Source: Ruminococcus sp. UBA3800
Lineage (GTDB): Bacteria > Bacillota > Clostridia > Oscillospirales > Ruminococcaceae
Direction: 5' to 3'
NCBI GenBank assembly: GCA_002368715.1
Contig: DFEO01000063.1
Coordinates: forward strand, 1 to 8,551
DNA: 8,551 nucleotides
Part shown: piece after piece, positions 1 through 6,899 of the stretch
How positions within the stretch are numbered: position 1 is the stretch's first letter
Layout of the letters: each line of letters begins with the position of its first letter
The notes under the pieces: generated by a model
Told to the model about the DNA's origin: nothing
Database searches by the model: none
What the model saw: the letters and a program-made list of their open reading frames with translations, nothing else
Translations under genes and position numbers: made by a program

Positions 1-58
1 GTACGTTTTTACTGGGGCGGTTCAAATTGGCAGTGCTCGTTTTTTATGCCTGCATCAC

Positions 59-89
59 AAAACCGCCTGTCGGAAGCCCGGCAGGCGGT
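59..89 (-). terminator. Intrinsic terminator of the giant surface-protein gene
   Basis: Read on the minus strand, an 8-bp stem ACCGCCTG/CAGGCGGT (plus 82-89 with 62-69) encloses a further 3-bp CGG/CCG helix and a GCTT loop, and is followed by four U residues (plus 59-62). It lies about 20 nt past the stop codon of the minus-strand gene. The U-tract is short, so termination may be incomplete. Nothing codable is apparent in bases 1-58. Confidence 0.75.
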
Positions 90-110
90 AAGTGTTTTAC
101 CTATTCGGTA

Positions 111-3100
111 TTATTCCTGATCGGAGTCGTCATCACGCTTTTTCTTGCTGCTGATAACGGCTGCCACAACAGCCAGAGCCGCAATGCCTGTGGAGGCTGC
201 CATACCTGTTGCAGGGTTGGAACCGCCCTCGGCAGATGTGGACTTGGTTGAGTTTGCATTGTCTGTGCCGCTCTTGGATGTGTCCGTTGAGGAGCTCTGA
301 TCCTTAGCGTTGTCAGATTCAGCCTTGGAGTCGGTAGAATCGGTGGACTCACCGGACGAAGAAGAATCTGTGGAATCGCCGGACGAAGAAGAATCTGTGG
401 AATCGCTCGAATCTGTGGAATCGCTCGAATCCGTGGAGTCTGAGCTCTCCTGAGAGGAAGCATCGGAGTCATCCGTGGAATCGGGAGTGTCGGTAGAATC
501 GGTAGAATCTGTACCGTCGCCGCTGATATCGCCCTCGGAATCCGTGGAATCTGTGGAGTCGGTTGAATCCGTGGAGTCGGTTGAATCCGTGGAGTCTGTG
601 GAGTCGTTTGAATCTGTCGAATCATCGCCGGATGTATCGGAATCATCGGTCGAGTCGTTCGTGTCGGTGGAGTCGGTAGAATCGGTACCGTCACCGCTTA
701 TTTCGTCTTCCGAATCGTCCGAATCCGTGGAGTCCGTGGAGTCGGTTGAATCCGTGGAATCTGTGGAGTCATCATCAACATCGGAAGAAGCGGTCGAGTC
801 ATCGGTTGCCTGCGAGTCATCTTCCGAGTCGCTATCCGAATCATTTGTGTCGGTAGAGCTTGTGGAATCGGAATCGTCGCCGCCGATCTCTTCTTCCTTA
901 GCTGCATCGTAGATCGTGAATGTTCCGTTGTCGCTGAATGCAACATATCCGTTGTCCGACTCGGTAAAGGCTTCTGAGCTGAAATCGTAGTCGATCTCGA
1001 TCTCTCCGCCCTCGATAGTGAACTTGACCTGAGACTCGAGTATCTTATAGGTAGTCTCACCGTAAACGAACTCGTCGCCTGCCTCCCAGAGGATGTAGGT
1101 GCCGTCGCCGAGCTCGAAGCTCTTGGGGCCGGCATTTGCATCGGATGTCCACTCGTGGATGATCGTGCGGCCTGTCTCATCGGTTATTCTCAGCTGTGCG
1201 TTGGATATCTCCTCAGAACCGCCGATAGCCTTCTTGGAAACGGTTATGGTCTTTGTCTGTTCAGCATCGTGGAAAATAAACTTGTTGTCGTTTTTCTCGA
1301 CATATCCGTTTTTCTTTTCGGCATCGGTCGAGCCTGTGCTTACGTTCTGTACGCTGTCTGCAACGATCTCTCCGCCCGAAACTGTGAAGGAGATCTCGGA
1401 GTCGATGATATTGTATGAGAGCTCGTTCTGTGTGTTGTCAATAGCGGTCTCTTTAAGAACATAGCTGCCGTCGGGAAGAGTGAAGGTGTTATCCTCGGTC
1501 CCTGATACCCAGGTGAAGGCTACGCCGTTGTTGCCTGTGATAGTTATAGTAGCGCCCTTTACCTCGGATGAGCCTGCGATATCGGTCTTTGAAAGCTCGA
1601 TCTCTGCCTGCTTCTTCTCTGCATCCCTGAAGGTGAACTTAGCGTTTGTGGAAGCTGTTGCCTCGGTGTAGCTAACATAGCCGTCGTCCTCGTTCTGAGT
1701 GAGTACGGTCTGAGTCCTGTCAACTGTTACCACGCCGTCTTCAACAGTGAAGTAGATGTTGGAAGCAACGATATTATACTCGGCTGTATCGTTCTCGACA
1801 GCAGTTTCTTTGAAGTAGTAGCTGCCGTTTTCGAGTGTGAAGGTCTTTGTTGTTGCGTCGGAATCCCACTCGTTTATCTTTGTATAATTATTATCCGCAT
1901 CAGCCTTATAAAGCTCGATGTGTGCGCCAACGACCTCAGTATCGCCTGCGATATTTGTCTTGGAGAGGTCTACCTTGGTCTTTGTCTCCTCGTCATCGGG
2001 TTCAAGCTCGCCGAGCTCGGAGTAAGGGAAGTGCCACTCACCGCTCTCCTTGTGGAAGAAGCCTGCGGTAGCTATCCAGCCTGTTGTGGTGCCTGCCATC
2101 TTGGCAACGGACTCGGGATCCTTGATAATGAACAGACCTGCTGTGCCGCCGATATCAACATGGGTAGCCTTGTTCATATTGAACACTACGTTTCTCATTA
2201 CGTACTGATCCATCCATTTGTTGAAATCAGATTGATAATCCTGATTTTCATCGGTCTTTCCATAGTCAGCATTCGGCACCCACTCGCCGTCAACCAGTGT
2301 TCTTAAATAGAACTGGCCTATTTTGACATTTTCAGCTTCCTTGAAGTTGAAGATCACATTCTGACCCTTTCTGAGGCTGATAAGCATAATGGGCAGTGCG
2401 CCGTCTTCGCCGAGCATACTGTCGGCATCGATGTAAAGGGTAACATCCTCATCGTATGCGGTACCGTCAACTACATACTTGTTGTCAATGTATACAGGAG
2501 TGAGGTTTGCGCTCTTGCCTGCAAGCTCATCCGACATAGACTGGATGTGGCTGATCGCATTGCCAACGACAGCAGCAATCTCATCAGAGGACTTCTGCTC
2601 ACGGATAACATAATGCTCCGCTGTTGCAGGTGCATCGCCGGTGACATCTCTGTTATTGGTATAGATATCATCGTCAGTGCTGAACGGTGTATAAAGCTTT
2701 ACATAGTAGTCATCGCCGTGGGGCGGATGTTTGATCTGGTCAAAGCTTATAAGGTTATTCTGGGGTTCTGTGATCTCCTCAAAAGACTCTGCGGATCTGT
2801 CGTTCGGGTCGGTAAAGTTGCCGAAGTGACCGATATAGATCTCGCCGCCGTTGGGGTCCGAAAGGTCAGGTCTGAAGCCCGAGCATTTTACGCCGTCTTC
2901 ATTGCCGTTTCCGTCAAAGTAATTGGTCAGGAAGTTTGTCTGCATATGGCCTTCAAACATGAGCCTGTCTGCTGTAATACCGAAGTTCACAGCAACACCG
3001 CCAAGGATATCCTTATAGGTATAGTCCTTTGAAGGGCTGCTCTTTTTCAGCTCTATCTTCTTGGTATAGATAGTTGTGTGTGTGTCATCGTTAACGGCCC

Positions 3101-4541
3101 TCTCCTGATCCTTGTAAGTGACCTTATAGGAGCCGATATAGCCGCCGTCGGGGATGAGCGCACATTTTGAACCGCTTGCGATCATGGATGCGGTAACATC
3201 CTGAGAAGCCTGTACGAGGTTTACGGTCACGCTCTCGGTAGAGCTTCCGTGATATCTCTGACCCTGGTTGTTGTTCTGGTCCTTCCACTCATTCGTATTG
3301 GAATCCTGAAGAACGAGATCAAGCGTAGTGCCGGTGATATCTGCAAGCTTTGCGCTGTAATATGTATTACCGCTTGAGTGCTCTGCTTTGGCATAGACAT
3401 AAATGTTGTCCTCTGCCGTAAAGTCAGGTGCCTCGTCAAAATCAAGAACGAGGTGATACTCTACCTTGTTCTTCTTGAAGGTAACATTGGTCACGCCGTC
3501 AGCAGTGGTGCTCGAAGGTACATAATCGGGGATACCGTCATATATCTTGTCAGCATCGCTGGGCTTGCAGTCCTTGAGGGTGGCAAGGGTGCTTCCGCCT
3601 GTGCTGAACACACGGAACTTGAGTTCCTGTCCCTGTGCGGGAGCTACCAGCTCTGCGCTCGTGTCGGAACCATCAGTGCCGAACGGATGGAACTTTGTAA
3701 AGCCGGCAGTAACATTTGTGTTGTTTGTAAGGTCTATCTCCTCGATGTTCCATGCCTTTACATTAGGACCGGAGTAGCTCTTGTCGGTAGCACTGCTGTC
3801 AACAAGATAGCCCAGAACAAAATATCTGCTCGAGGACTCGTTCTCTACAACGGAAGGATTTCCGTCATAGTCAAGAACATTAACATTCACAACGTTTGCC
3901 TTTGTTGCCGAAACACGGAAAACGCTGTTGTTGGGGCTCACTGTCGGAACAGTGTCGCAGGTGACCTTGAGGTCGCCTATCATATTCGTTACGGAATATG
4001 TATTCGTTGCCCAGCTGTATGAAGGGTCGTTCGTCATTCTTGCAACCAGCGAGGAAGGCGCTTTCCATTCGTCCTTGACGATGAGACCCTCCAGGCTCTG
4101 TGCATCGGGCGAACTCCACTGTCCGGGGCTTGTCTGGCTGGACGGAACTACATTGAAGCTTCCCGAATTCCAGCTTCCGCCGCTGTTGGAGATAGGAAAT
4201 ACCGCATAGTGGTTATTGTCGGCGCCCTCGCCATAGGTAAAGCTGTTGCTGTTCTTGCCCACAGCATGGACAACAAGGTAGTATCCATCCGGGATACTGT
4301 TTGTGTAAGCAGAGCCGTCATCGTTCTTGAACGTGAAGCTTGCAGACAGATTGTTTGTATACTGCCTGTTGTCACGCAGAGCGTCGAGCTCAGACTCACT
4401 GAGAGAGAAGATCCCGTTTCCGATCTCTTCCTGTGCAGAAACGATCAGGTCAGCAGCGGGAAAAGCTCCCAGACCCAGGCTTGCCGAAACAGCCAGAGCT
4501 GTCAGCGAGCTGAGAAGTCTGCCTTTAAGTCTTTTTCTCAT
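111..4541 (-). CDS. Giant secreted adhesin-like protein with choice-of-anchor A-like domain, three SpaA-like domains, Ser/Asp/Thr repeat stalk and NPATG anchor
   Basis: This encodes 1476 aa, probably a sortase-anchored cell-surface adhesin. The ATG at 4541 is preceded by AAAGGA (4549-4554) with a 7-nt gap. Residues 1-36 are a signal peptide (basic start MRKRLKGR, hydrophobic core, likely cleavage VSA|QEE). Residues about 40-505 match no family I recognise. Residues about 505-840 resemble the choice-of-anchor A (pAdhesive_15-like) domain: an opening GVAVNFGITAD, then VVFNMNKATHVDI, and a closing GEWHFPY. Residues about 853-1215 hold three repeats of about 120 aa of SpaA/Cna-B type, with a Lys in LSKT (repeats 1 and 2) or VSKK (repeat 3), a Glu in the (K/W)E(T/A) motif and an Asp in F-x-F-x-D (repeat 3: FTIYD). 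These are plausible Lys-Asp isopeptide residues with a catalytic Glu, which is inferred. A Ser/Asp/Thr-rich stalk follows to about residue 1405, then a linker, then NPATG (1442-1446), a hydrophobic segment, KKKR and an unusual acidic tail DDDSDQE. Binding partner unknown. Confidence 0.9.
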   Translation of the reverse strand: MRKRLKGRLLSSLTALAVSASLGLGAFPAADLIVSAQEEIGNGIFSLSESELDALRDNRQYTNNLSASFTFKNDDGSAYTNSIPDGYYLVVHAVGKNSNSFTYGEGADNNHYAVFPISNSGGSWNSGSFNVVPSSQTSPGQWSSPDAQSLEGLIVKDEWKAPSSLVARMTNDPSYSWATNTYSVTNMIGDLKVTCDTVPTVSPNNSVFRVSATKANVVNVNVLDYDGNPSVVENESSSRYFVLGYLVDSSATDKSYSGPNVKAWNIEEIDLTNNTNVTAGFTKFHPFGTDGSDTSAELVAPAQGQELKFRVFSTGGSTLATLKDCKPSDADKIYDGIPDYVPSSTTADGVTNVTFKKNKVEYHLVLDFDEAPDFTAEDNIYVYAKAEHSSGNTYYSAKLADITGTTLDLVLQDSNTNEWKDQNNNQGQRYHGSSTESVTVNLVQASQDVTASMIASGSKCALIPDGGYIGSYKVTYKDQERAVNDDTHTTIYTKKIELKKSSPSKDYTYKDILGGVAVNFGITADRLMFEGHMQTNFLTNYFDGNGNEDGVKCSGFRPDLSDPNGGEIYIGHFGNFTDPNDRSAESFEEITEPQNNLISFDQIKHPPHGDDYYVKLYTPFSTDDDIYTNNRDVTGDAPATAEHYVIREQKSSDEIAAVVGNAISHIQSMSDELAGKSANLTPVYIDNKYVVDGTAYDEDVTLYIDADSMLGEDGALPIMLISLRKGQNVIFNFKEAENVKIGQFYLRTLVDGEWVPNADYGKTDENQDYQSDFNKWMDQYVMRNVVFNMNKATHVDIGGTAGLFIIKDPESVAKMAGTTTGWIATAGFFHKESGEWHFPYSELGELEPDDEETKTKVDLSKTNIAGDTEVVGAHIELYKADADNNYTKINEWDSDATTKTFTLENGSYYFKETAVENDTAEYNIVASNIYFTVEDGVVTVDRTQTVLTQNEDDGYVSYTEATASTNAKFTFRDAEKKQAEIELSKTDIAGSSEVKGATITITGNNGVAFTWVSGTEDNTFTLPDGSYVLKETAIDNTQNELSYNIIDSEISFTVSGGEIVADSVQNVSTGSTDAEKKNGYVEKNDNKFIFHDAEQTKTITVSKKAIGGSEEISNAQLRITDETGRTIIHEWTSDANAGPKSFELGDGTYILWEAGDEFVYGETTYKILESQVKFTIEGGEIEIDYDFSSEAFTESDNGYVAFSDNGTFTIYDAAKEEEIGGDDSDSTSSTDTNDSDSDSEDDSQATDDSTASSDVDDDSTDSTDSTDSTDSTDSDDSEDEISGDGTDSTDSTDTNDSTDDSDTSGDDSTDSNDSTDSTDSTDSTDSTDSTDSTDSEGDISGDGTDSTDSTDTPDSTDDSDASSQESSDSTDSSDSTDSSDSTDSSSSGDSTDSSSSGESTDSTDSKAESDNAKDQSSSTDTSKSGTDNANSTKSTSAEGGSNPATGMAASTGIAALAVVAAVISSKKKRDDDSDQE
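330..880 (-). repeat. Ser-Thr-Asp tandem repeat tract encoding the stalk of the giant surface protein
   Basis: The 9-bp units encode mostly S-T-D, with synonymous variation between copies, much like the Ser-Asp stalks of staphylococcal Sdr and Clf proteins. Two larger units are nested inside: the core ISGDGTDSTDSTDT occurs twice, 58 codons (174 bp) apart, at about plus 511 and 685. Nearer the anchor, a 27-bp unit encoding STDSSSSGD/E occurs twice in a row at about 350-410. The tract probably spans the peptidoglycan and holds the folded domains away from the cell. Its periodicity also leaves long open frames on both strands, which are shadows. Confidence 0.85.
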
Positions 4542-4581
4542 ACTCTCATCCTTTCATAATTCTCTTTGGTTTTGCCCATTC

Positions 4582-4745
4582 ATATAAATACCCACATATC
4601 GTGCCGACTCACCCTAAGCCAACAAGATGTTGTGCTGCTTTTCCAAAGTTCACGAAAATTTCGTAGCTTGAAACCTGATTTTTGTTCACAATTCCAGAAA
4701 CTCGCAGAGCTCGGAAAATCGGTACTTTCGGGTATAATTATATAC
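4582..4745 (-). ncRNA. Structured 5' leader RNA of the giant surface-protein gene, unidentified family
   Basis: The transcript is predicted to start near 4745, so about 204 nt precede the start codon. The first bases, ATATAA-TT-ATACCC (4743-4730), pair with GGGTAT-TTATAT (4593-4582) to give a 12-bp closing helix with one 2-nt bulge. Next come an internal loop GAAA/GATATGT and a second helix GTACCGA/TCGGCAC (4725-4719 with 4607-4601, one A-C mismatch). Inside are a weak hairpin closed by TTCC/GGAA (4716-4692), a two-part hairpin (4673-4641, with ACGAA/TTCGT at its tip) and a hairpin with AGC/GCT and CAACA/TGTTG stems (4636-4617). This multibranched shape resembles a riboswitch or other cis-regulatory RNA. 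I see no c-di-GMP-I, TPP, SAM, cobalamin, FMN, lysine or T-box core, and no U-tract terminator after it. The pairing is read by eye; its function is inferred. Confidence 0.5.
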
Positions 4746-4751
4746 ATTATC

Positions 4752-4780
4752 ATTATAACACCAACCCGTCAACTTGTCAA
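4752..4780 (-). promoter_or_regulatory. Promoter of the giant surface-protein gene
   Basis: On the minus strand there is a perfect -35 TTGACA (4780-4775), a 17-bp spacer and a perfect -10 TATAAT (4757-4752) with an upstream TG (extended -10). This predicts a strong sigma-A type promoter with its start near 4745, about 204 nt before the ATG. That start falls within two bases of the first paired residue of the leader RNA. Confidence 0.85.
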
Positions 4781-4881
4781 GAAAAAGTAATTATTTCGTA
4801 ATAAAGTTTACAAAAAGTTAATAAAAGTCCCTTTTAAATTTTCGTACTTTAAAGCTTTTATTTCATAAAGTTTTCGATGGA

Positions 4882-4910
4882 GGTATAAGACGGCTTTATC
4901 ATGTTGTCAA
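4882..4910 (-). promoter_or_regulatory. Possible second, weaker upstream promoter for the giant surface-protein gene
   Basis: On the minus strand TTGACA (4910-4905) is followed after 17 bp by TATACC (4887-4882), which matches only four of six -10 positions. It lies 17 bp from the -35 of the divergent proS-operon promoter, so the two could compete. Transcripts from here would carry about 330 nt of leader. The stretch between, 4781-4881, is AT-rich with a repeated ATAAAGTTT (4801-4809 and 4865-4873) and holds no gene that I can see. Confidence 0.3.
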
Positions 4911-4927
4911 CAATTTTTCTTTTTGAC

Positions 4928-4956
4928 TTTACAAGAGCGTTTTTTTGTGGTATAAT
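4928..4956 (+). promoter_or_regulatory. Promoter of the small membrane protein-proS operon
   Basis: TTTACA (4928-4933), a 17-bp spacer and TATAAT (4951-4956) with TG at 4948-4949 form a good extended -10 promoter. The predicted start near 4963 lies just upstream of the Shine-Dalgarno sequence, leaving a leader of about 15 nt. A T-box, often found ahead of synthetase genes in Firmicutes, therefore cannot fit. Confidence 0.8.
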
Positions 4957-4977
4957 AAGGCTTTAGGAGGGGATCGG

Positions 4978-5268
4978 ATGGATAAGCAGCTGCTTGGCAG
5001 GTTTTTTGACTTCGGTGTCAGCTTTGCCGTTATAATGATCCTGATAGTTGCTGCCTGCCTTGTTACGCCAAGGATCGCACGGGCTATCGAGAAGCGGCAT
5101 CCTTCGCTCAGAGAGAACGCAAAGCCGCAGTCCCCCGAAGATCTTGAGGTCAGGGATCCTTATGAAAAGCAGGAAAGACCCGAAGGGTTTGATCCCAATT
5201 ACAAGATCTATAACGAAGATATTTATGGAGTTGATTTTAAGCATGGCAAAAAACAAAAAAATGGTTGA
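4978..5268 (+). CDS. Small single-pass membrane protein of unknown function, upstream of and overlapping proS
   Basis: This encodes 96 aa. The ATG at 4978 is chosen because AGGAGGGG (4965-4972) sits 5 nt ahead of it; a TTG further upstream would overlap the -10 region. Residues about 12-30 form one hydrophobic membrane segment ([18 protein letters not shown]). It is followed by Arg/Lys residues (R32, R35, K39, R40), which suggests that the hydrophilic C-terminal two thirds face the cytoplasm. That part is charged and Pro-rich ([19 protein letters not shown]), ending in a lysine-rich tail. I recognise no family. The last 26 nt overlap the start of proS in another frame, so the two genes are very likely co-transcribed and perhaps translationally coupled. 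No role in proline charging can be claimed from this. Confidence 0.8.
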   Translation: MDKQLLGRFFDFGVSFAVIMILIVAACLVTPRIARAIEKRHPSLRENAKPQSPEDLEVRDPYEKQERPEGFDPNYKIYNEDIYGVDFKHGKKQKNG

Positions 5269-6685
5269 TGCGATAACCTCTATGGATGAAGATTTCGCAA
5301 AATGGTACACCGATATCTGCATGAAGGCAGAGCTTGTGTCTTATACCAGCGTTAAGGGCTGTATGGTGATAAGGCCTTACGGCTATGCGATCTGGGAGAA
5401 CATACAGAAAAATCTCGATCAGCGTTTCAAGGCGCTGGGGCATGAGAATGTTTGTATGCCTATGTTCATTCCCGAGAGCCTTCTTCAGAAGGAGAAGGAT
5501 CATGTCGAGGGGTTTGCGCCCGAGGTCGCTTGGGTGACTCACGGCGGAAACGAAAAGCTCGAGGACAGGCTTTGCGTAAGACCTACCTCCGAGACGCTTT
5601 TCTGCGAGCATTATGCCGATATCGTTCATTCTTACAGAGATCTGCCAAAGCTTTATAACCAGTGGGTGTCTGTTGTAAGGTGGGAAAAGACGACAAGACC
5701 CTTCCTGCGTTCGAGAGAGTTTTTGTGGCAGGAGGGACACACTATCCACGAAACGGCTCAGGAGGCTATCGACGAGACAGAGCGGATGCTCAATGTCTAT
5801 GCTGATTTCTGCGAGAAGGACCTTGCTATGCCTGTTGTAAAGGGAAGAAAGACCGACTCCGACAAGTTTGCGGGCGCCGAGGCGACCTATGCGATAGAGG
5901 CTCTGATGCACGACGGAAAGGCGCTTCAGGCAGGAACGTCACACTATTTCGGTGACGGCTTTGCAAGGGCTTTTGATATTCAGTTTACAAGCCGTGAGAA
6001 CAAGCTGGAGTATCCTCACCAGACATCGTGGGGCGTTACCACACGTCTTATCGGCGCTATCATAATGACACACGGCGATGACAACGGTCTTGTGCTGCCG
6101 CCGGCTGTTGCTCCTGTTCAGGCTGTTATAATCCCTGTTCAGCAGCACAAGGAAGGCGTTCTTGAAAAGGCAGCCGAAGTGGCTGACAGGCTGAAGGCCG
6201 CAGGCATCAGAGTGAAGATAGATGACAGCGAGCAGTCTCCCGGCTGGAAGTTTGCCGAGTATGAGATGAAGGGCGTTCCTGTGAGAGTGGAGCTTGGACC
6301 CAAGGATATCGAGAACGACCAGTGTGTAATAGTTACACGCCACAACAGAGAAAAGACCTTCTGTTCGCTTTCAGAGCTGGAAGAAATGGCTGCGAAGAAG
6401 CTTGAAGAGGTAAGACAGGGCATCTTTGAGAAGGCGCTGGAGAACAGAGAGAAAAAGACTTACAGCTGCAGGACCACTGATGAGATCATCAAGGCTCTTG
6501 AAGAAAAGGGCGACGGCTTTGTAAAGGCTATGTGGTGCGGCGAAGAGGAATGCGAGGACAAGGTAAAGGAGCTGACGGGTGTCGGTTCGAGGTGTATTCC
6601 GTTTGAGCAGGAGCAGATAAGCGATGTCTGCGTTTGCTGCGGCAAGCCTGCGAAGAAAATGGTTCTCTGGGGCAAGGCGTATTGA
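5243..6685 (+). CDS. proS: Prolyl-tRNA synthetase, short archaeal/eukaryotic-type without editing insertion
   Basis: This encodes 480 aa. The enzyme charges tRNA-Pro with proline in the cytoplasm, using ATP (class II synthetase). Residues seen: RPTSET (113-118), motif 2 [15 protein letters not shown] starting at 146, [13 protein letters not shown] (259-271) running into a motif 3 region [11 protein letters not shown] (about 277-287), an anticodon-binding domain from about 290, and a C-terminal domain with Cys432, Cys437, Cys463, Cys465 and Cys466 that fits the four-Cys zinc site of this subtype. The C-terminal Tyr480 is also typical. The long insertion domain of the bacterial-type enzyme between motifs 2 and 3 is absent, so other factors would have to clear mischarged Ala-tRNA-Pro (family knowledge). 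The start at 5243 has GGAG (5227-5230) 12 nt upstream, inside the previous gene; MVDAIT at 5261 is an alternative without a clear ribosome site. Confidence 0.97.
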   Translation: MAKNKKMVDAITSMDEDFAKWYTDICMKAELVSYTSVKGCMVIRPYGYAIWENIQKNLDQRFKALGHENVCMPMFIPESLLQKEKDHVEGFAPEVAWVTHGGNEKLEDRLCVRPTSETLFCEHYADIVHSYRDLPKLYNQWVSVVRWEKTTRPFLRSREFLWQEGHTIHETAQEAIDETERMLNVYADFCEKDLAMPVVKGRKTDSDKFAGAEATYAIEALMHDGKALQAGTSHYFGDGFARAFDIQFTSRENKLEYPHQTSWGVTTRLIGAIIMTHGDDNGLVLPPAVAPVQAVIIPVQQHKEGVLEKAAEVADRLKAAGIRVKIDDSEQSPGWKFAEYEMKGVPVRVELGPKDIENDQCVIVTRHNREKTFCSLSELEEMAAKKLEEVRQGIFEKALENREKKTYSCRTTDEIIKALEEKGDGFVKAMWCGEEECEDKVKELTGVGSRCIPFEQEQISDVCVCCGKPAKKMVLWGKAY

Positions 6686-6702
6686 TCGCTTTGCAGATCA
6701 AT

Positions 6703-6744
6703 AATGAATAGTGAATAATGAATAATGAATAGTGAAGAATTAAG
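6703..6744 (+). repeat. Tandem heptad repeat next to the proS terminator
   Basis: Six 7-bp units follow each other: AATGAAT, AGTGAAT, AATGAAT, AATGAAT, AGTGAAG and AATTAAG. The last overlaps the first bases of the large hairpin that follows. Short tandem AAT-rich heptads beside a palindrome are a recurring type of dispersed repeat in bacterial genomes, and this pair may be such an element (inference). It starts 17 nt after the proS stop codon. Strand is arbitrary. Confidence 0.7.
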
Positions 6745-6801
6745 GTATCGCCTGCGGCGATGATATTTAAGATCATCGCCCGCAGGCCGATACCTTTTTT
6801 T
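6742..6801 (+). terminator. Large hairpin terminator of the proS operon
   Basis: Three consecutive stem blocks, AAGGTATCG, CCTGCGG and CGATGAT (6742-6764), pair with ATCATCG, CCGCAGG and CGATACCTT (6772-6796). That gives 23 pairs with two single-C bulges and a 7-nt loop, followed by a run of seven T (6795-6801). It is much longer than a standard terminator and may be a repeat element co-opted as one. A small further hairpin, CCGGTG/CGCCGG (6806-6820), lies just beyond. Confidence 0.8.
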
Positions 6802-6828
6802 ATTCCCGGTGCTGCGCCGGATAACTTA

Positions 6829-6863
6829 AAGGCACTCCCGTCAGTTTCTGACAGAAGTGCCTT
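6829..6863 (-). terminator. Hairpin ending the 396-aa surface-protein gene
   Basis: AAGGCACT/AGTGCCTT (6829-6836 with 6856-6863) and GTCAG/CTGAC (6840-6844 with 6848-6852) stack around a 3x3 internal loop and a 3-nt loop. It lies 36 nt past the stop of the minus-strand gene. On the minus strand the hairpin is followed only by TTTAAGTT counting its own last bases, so it is a weak terminator, or a stabilising 3' hairpin. Confidence 0.55.
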
Positions 6864-6899
6864 GAAAAAGCTTATTTATTTGGCCTGAAAAATATCAGA

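Noticed and set aside
340..880. CRISPR-like array in the repeat tract
   Set aside because: The repeats are 9-27 bp, in frame, without unique spacers of constant length, and lie inside a coding sequence.
330..912. Long open frames overlapping the stalk region on both strands, including a Ser/Glu/Val-rich plus-strand frame at 475-912
   Set aside because: They follow from the 9-bp periodicity of the repeats. They have no ribosome site or promoter, and their sequence is a mirror of the S-T-D repeat.
4542..4745. c-di-GMP-I (GEMM) riboswitch, suggested by GGGCAAAACC near 4572
   Set aside because: The required GACGCAAAGCC and tetraloop-receptor segments are missing, and the motif lies outside the closed structure.
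4582..4745. 6S RNA or another free-standing small RNA
   Set aside because: The fold is multibranched rather than one long hairpin with a central bubble, and no terminator separates it from the adhesin gene.
4957..4977. T-box or other leader controlling proS
   Set aside because: Only about 15 nt separate the predicted start from the first ATG, and no tRNA-responsive core is present.
5048..5242. 65-residue N-terminal extension of ProRS
   Set aside because: It is an overlapping frame of the small membrane protein gene with no ribosome site. The family's N-terminus corresponds to the start at 5243.
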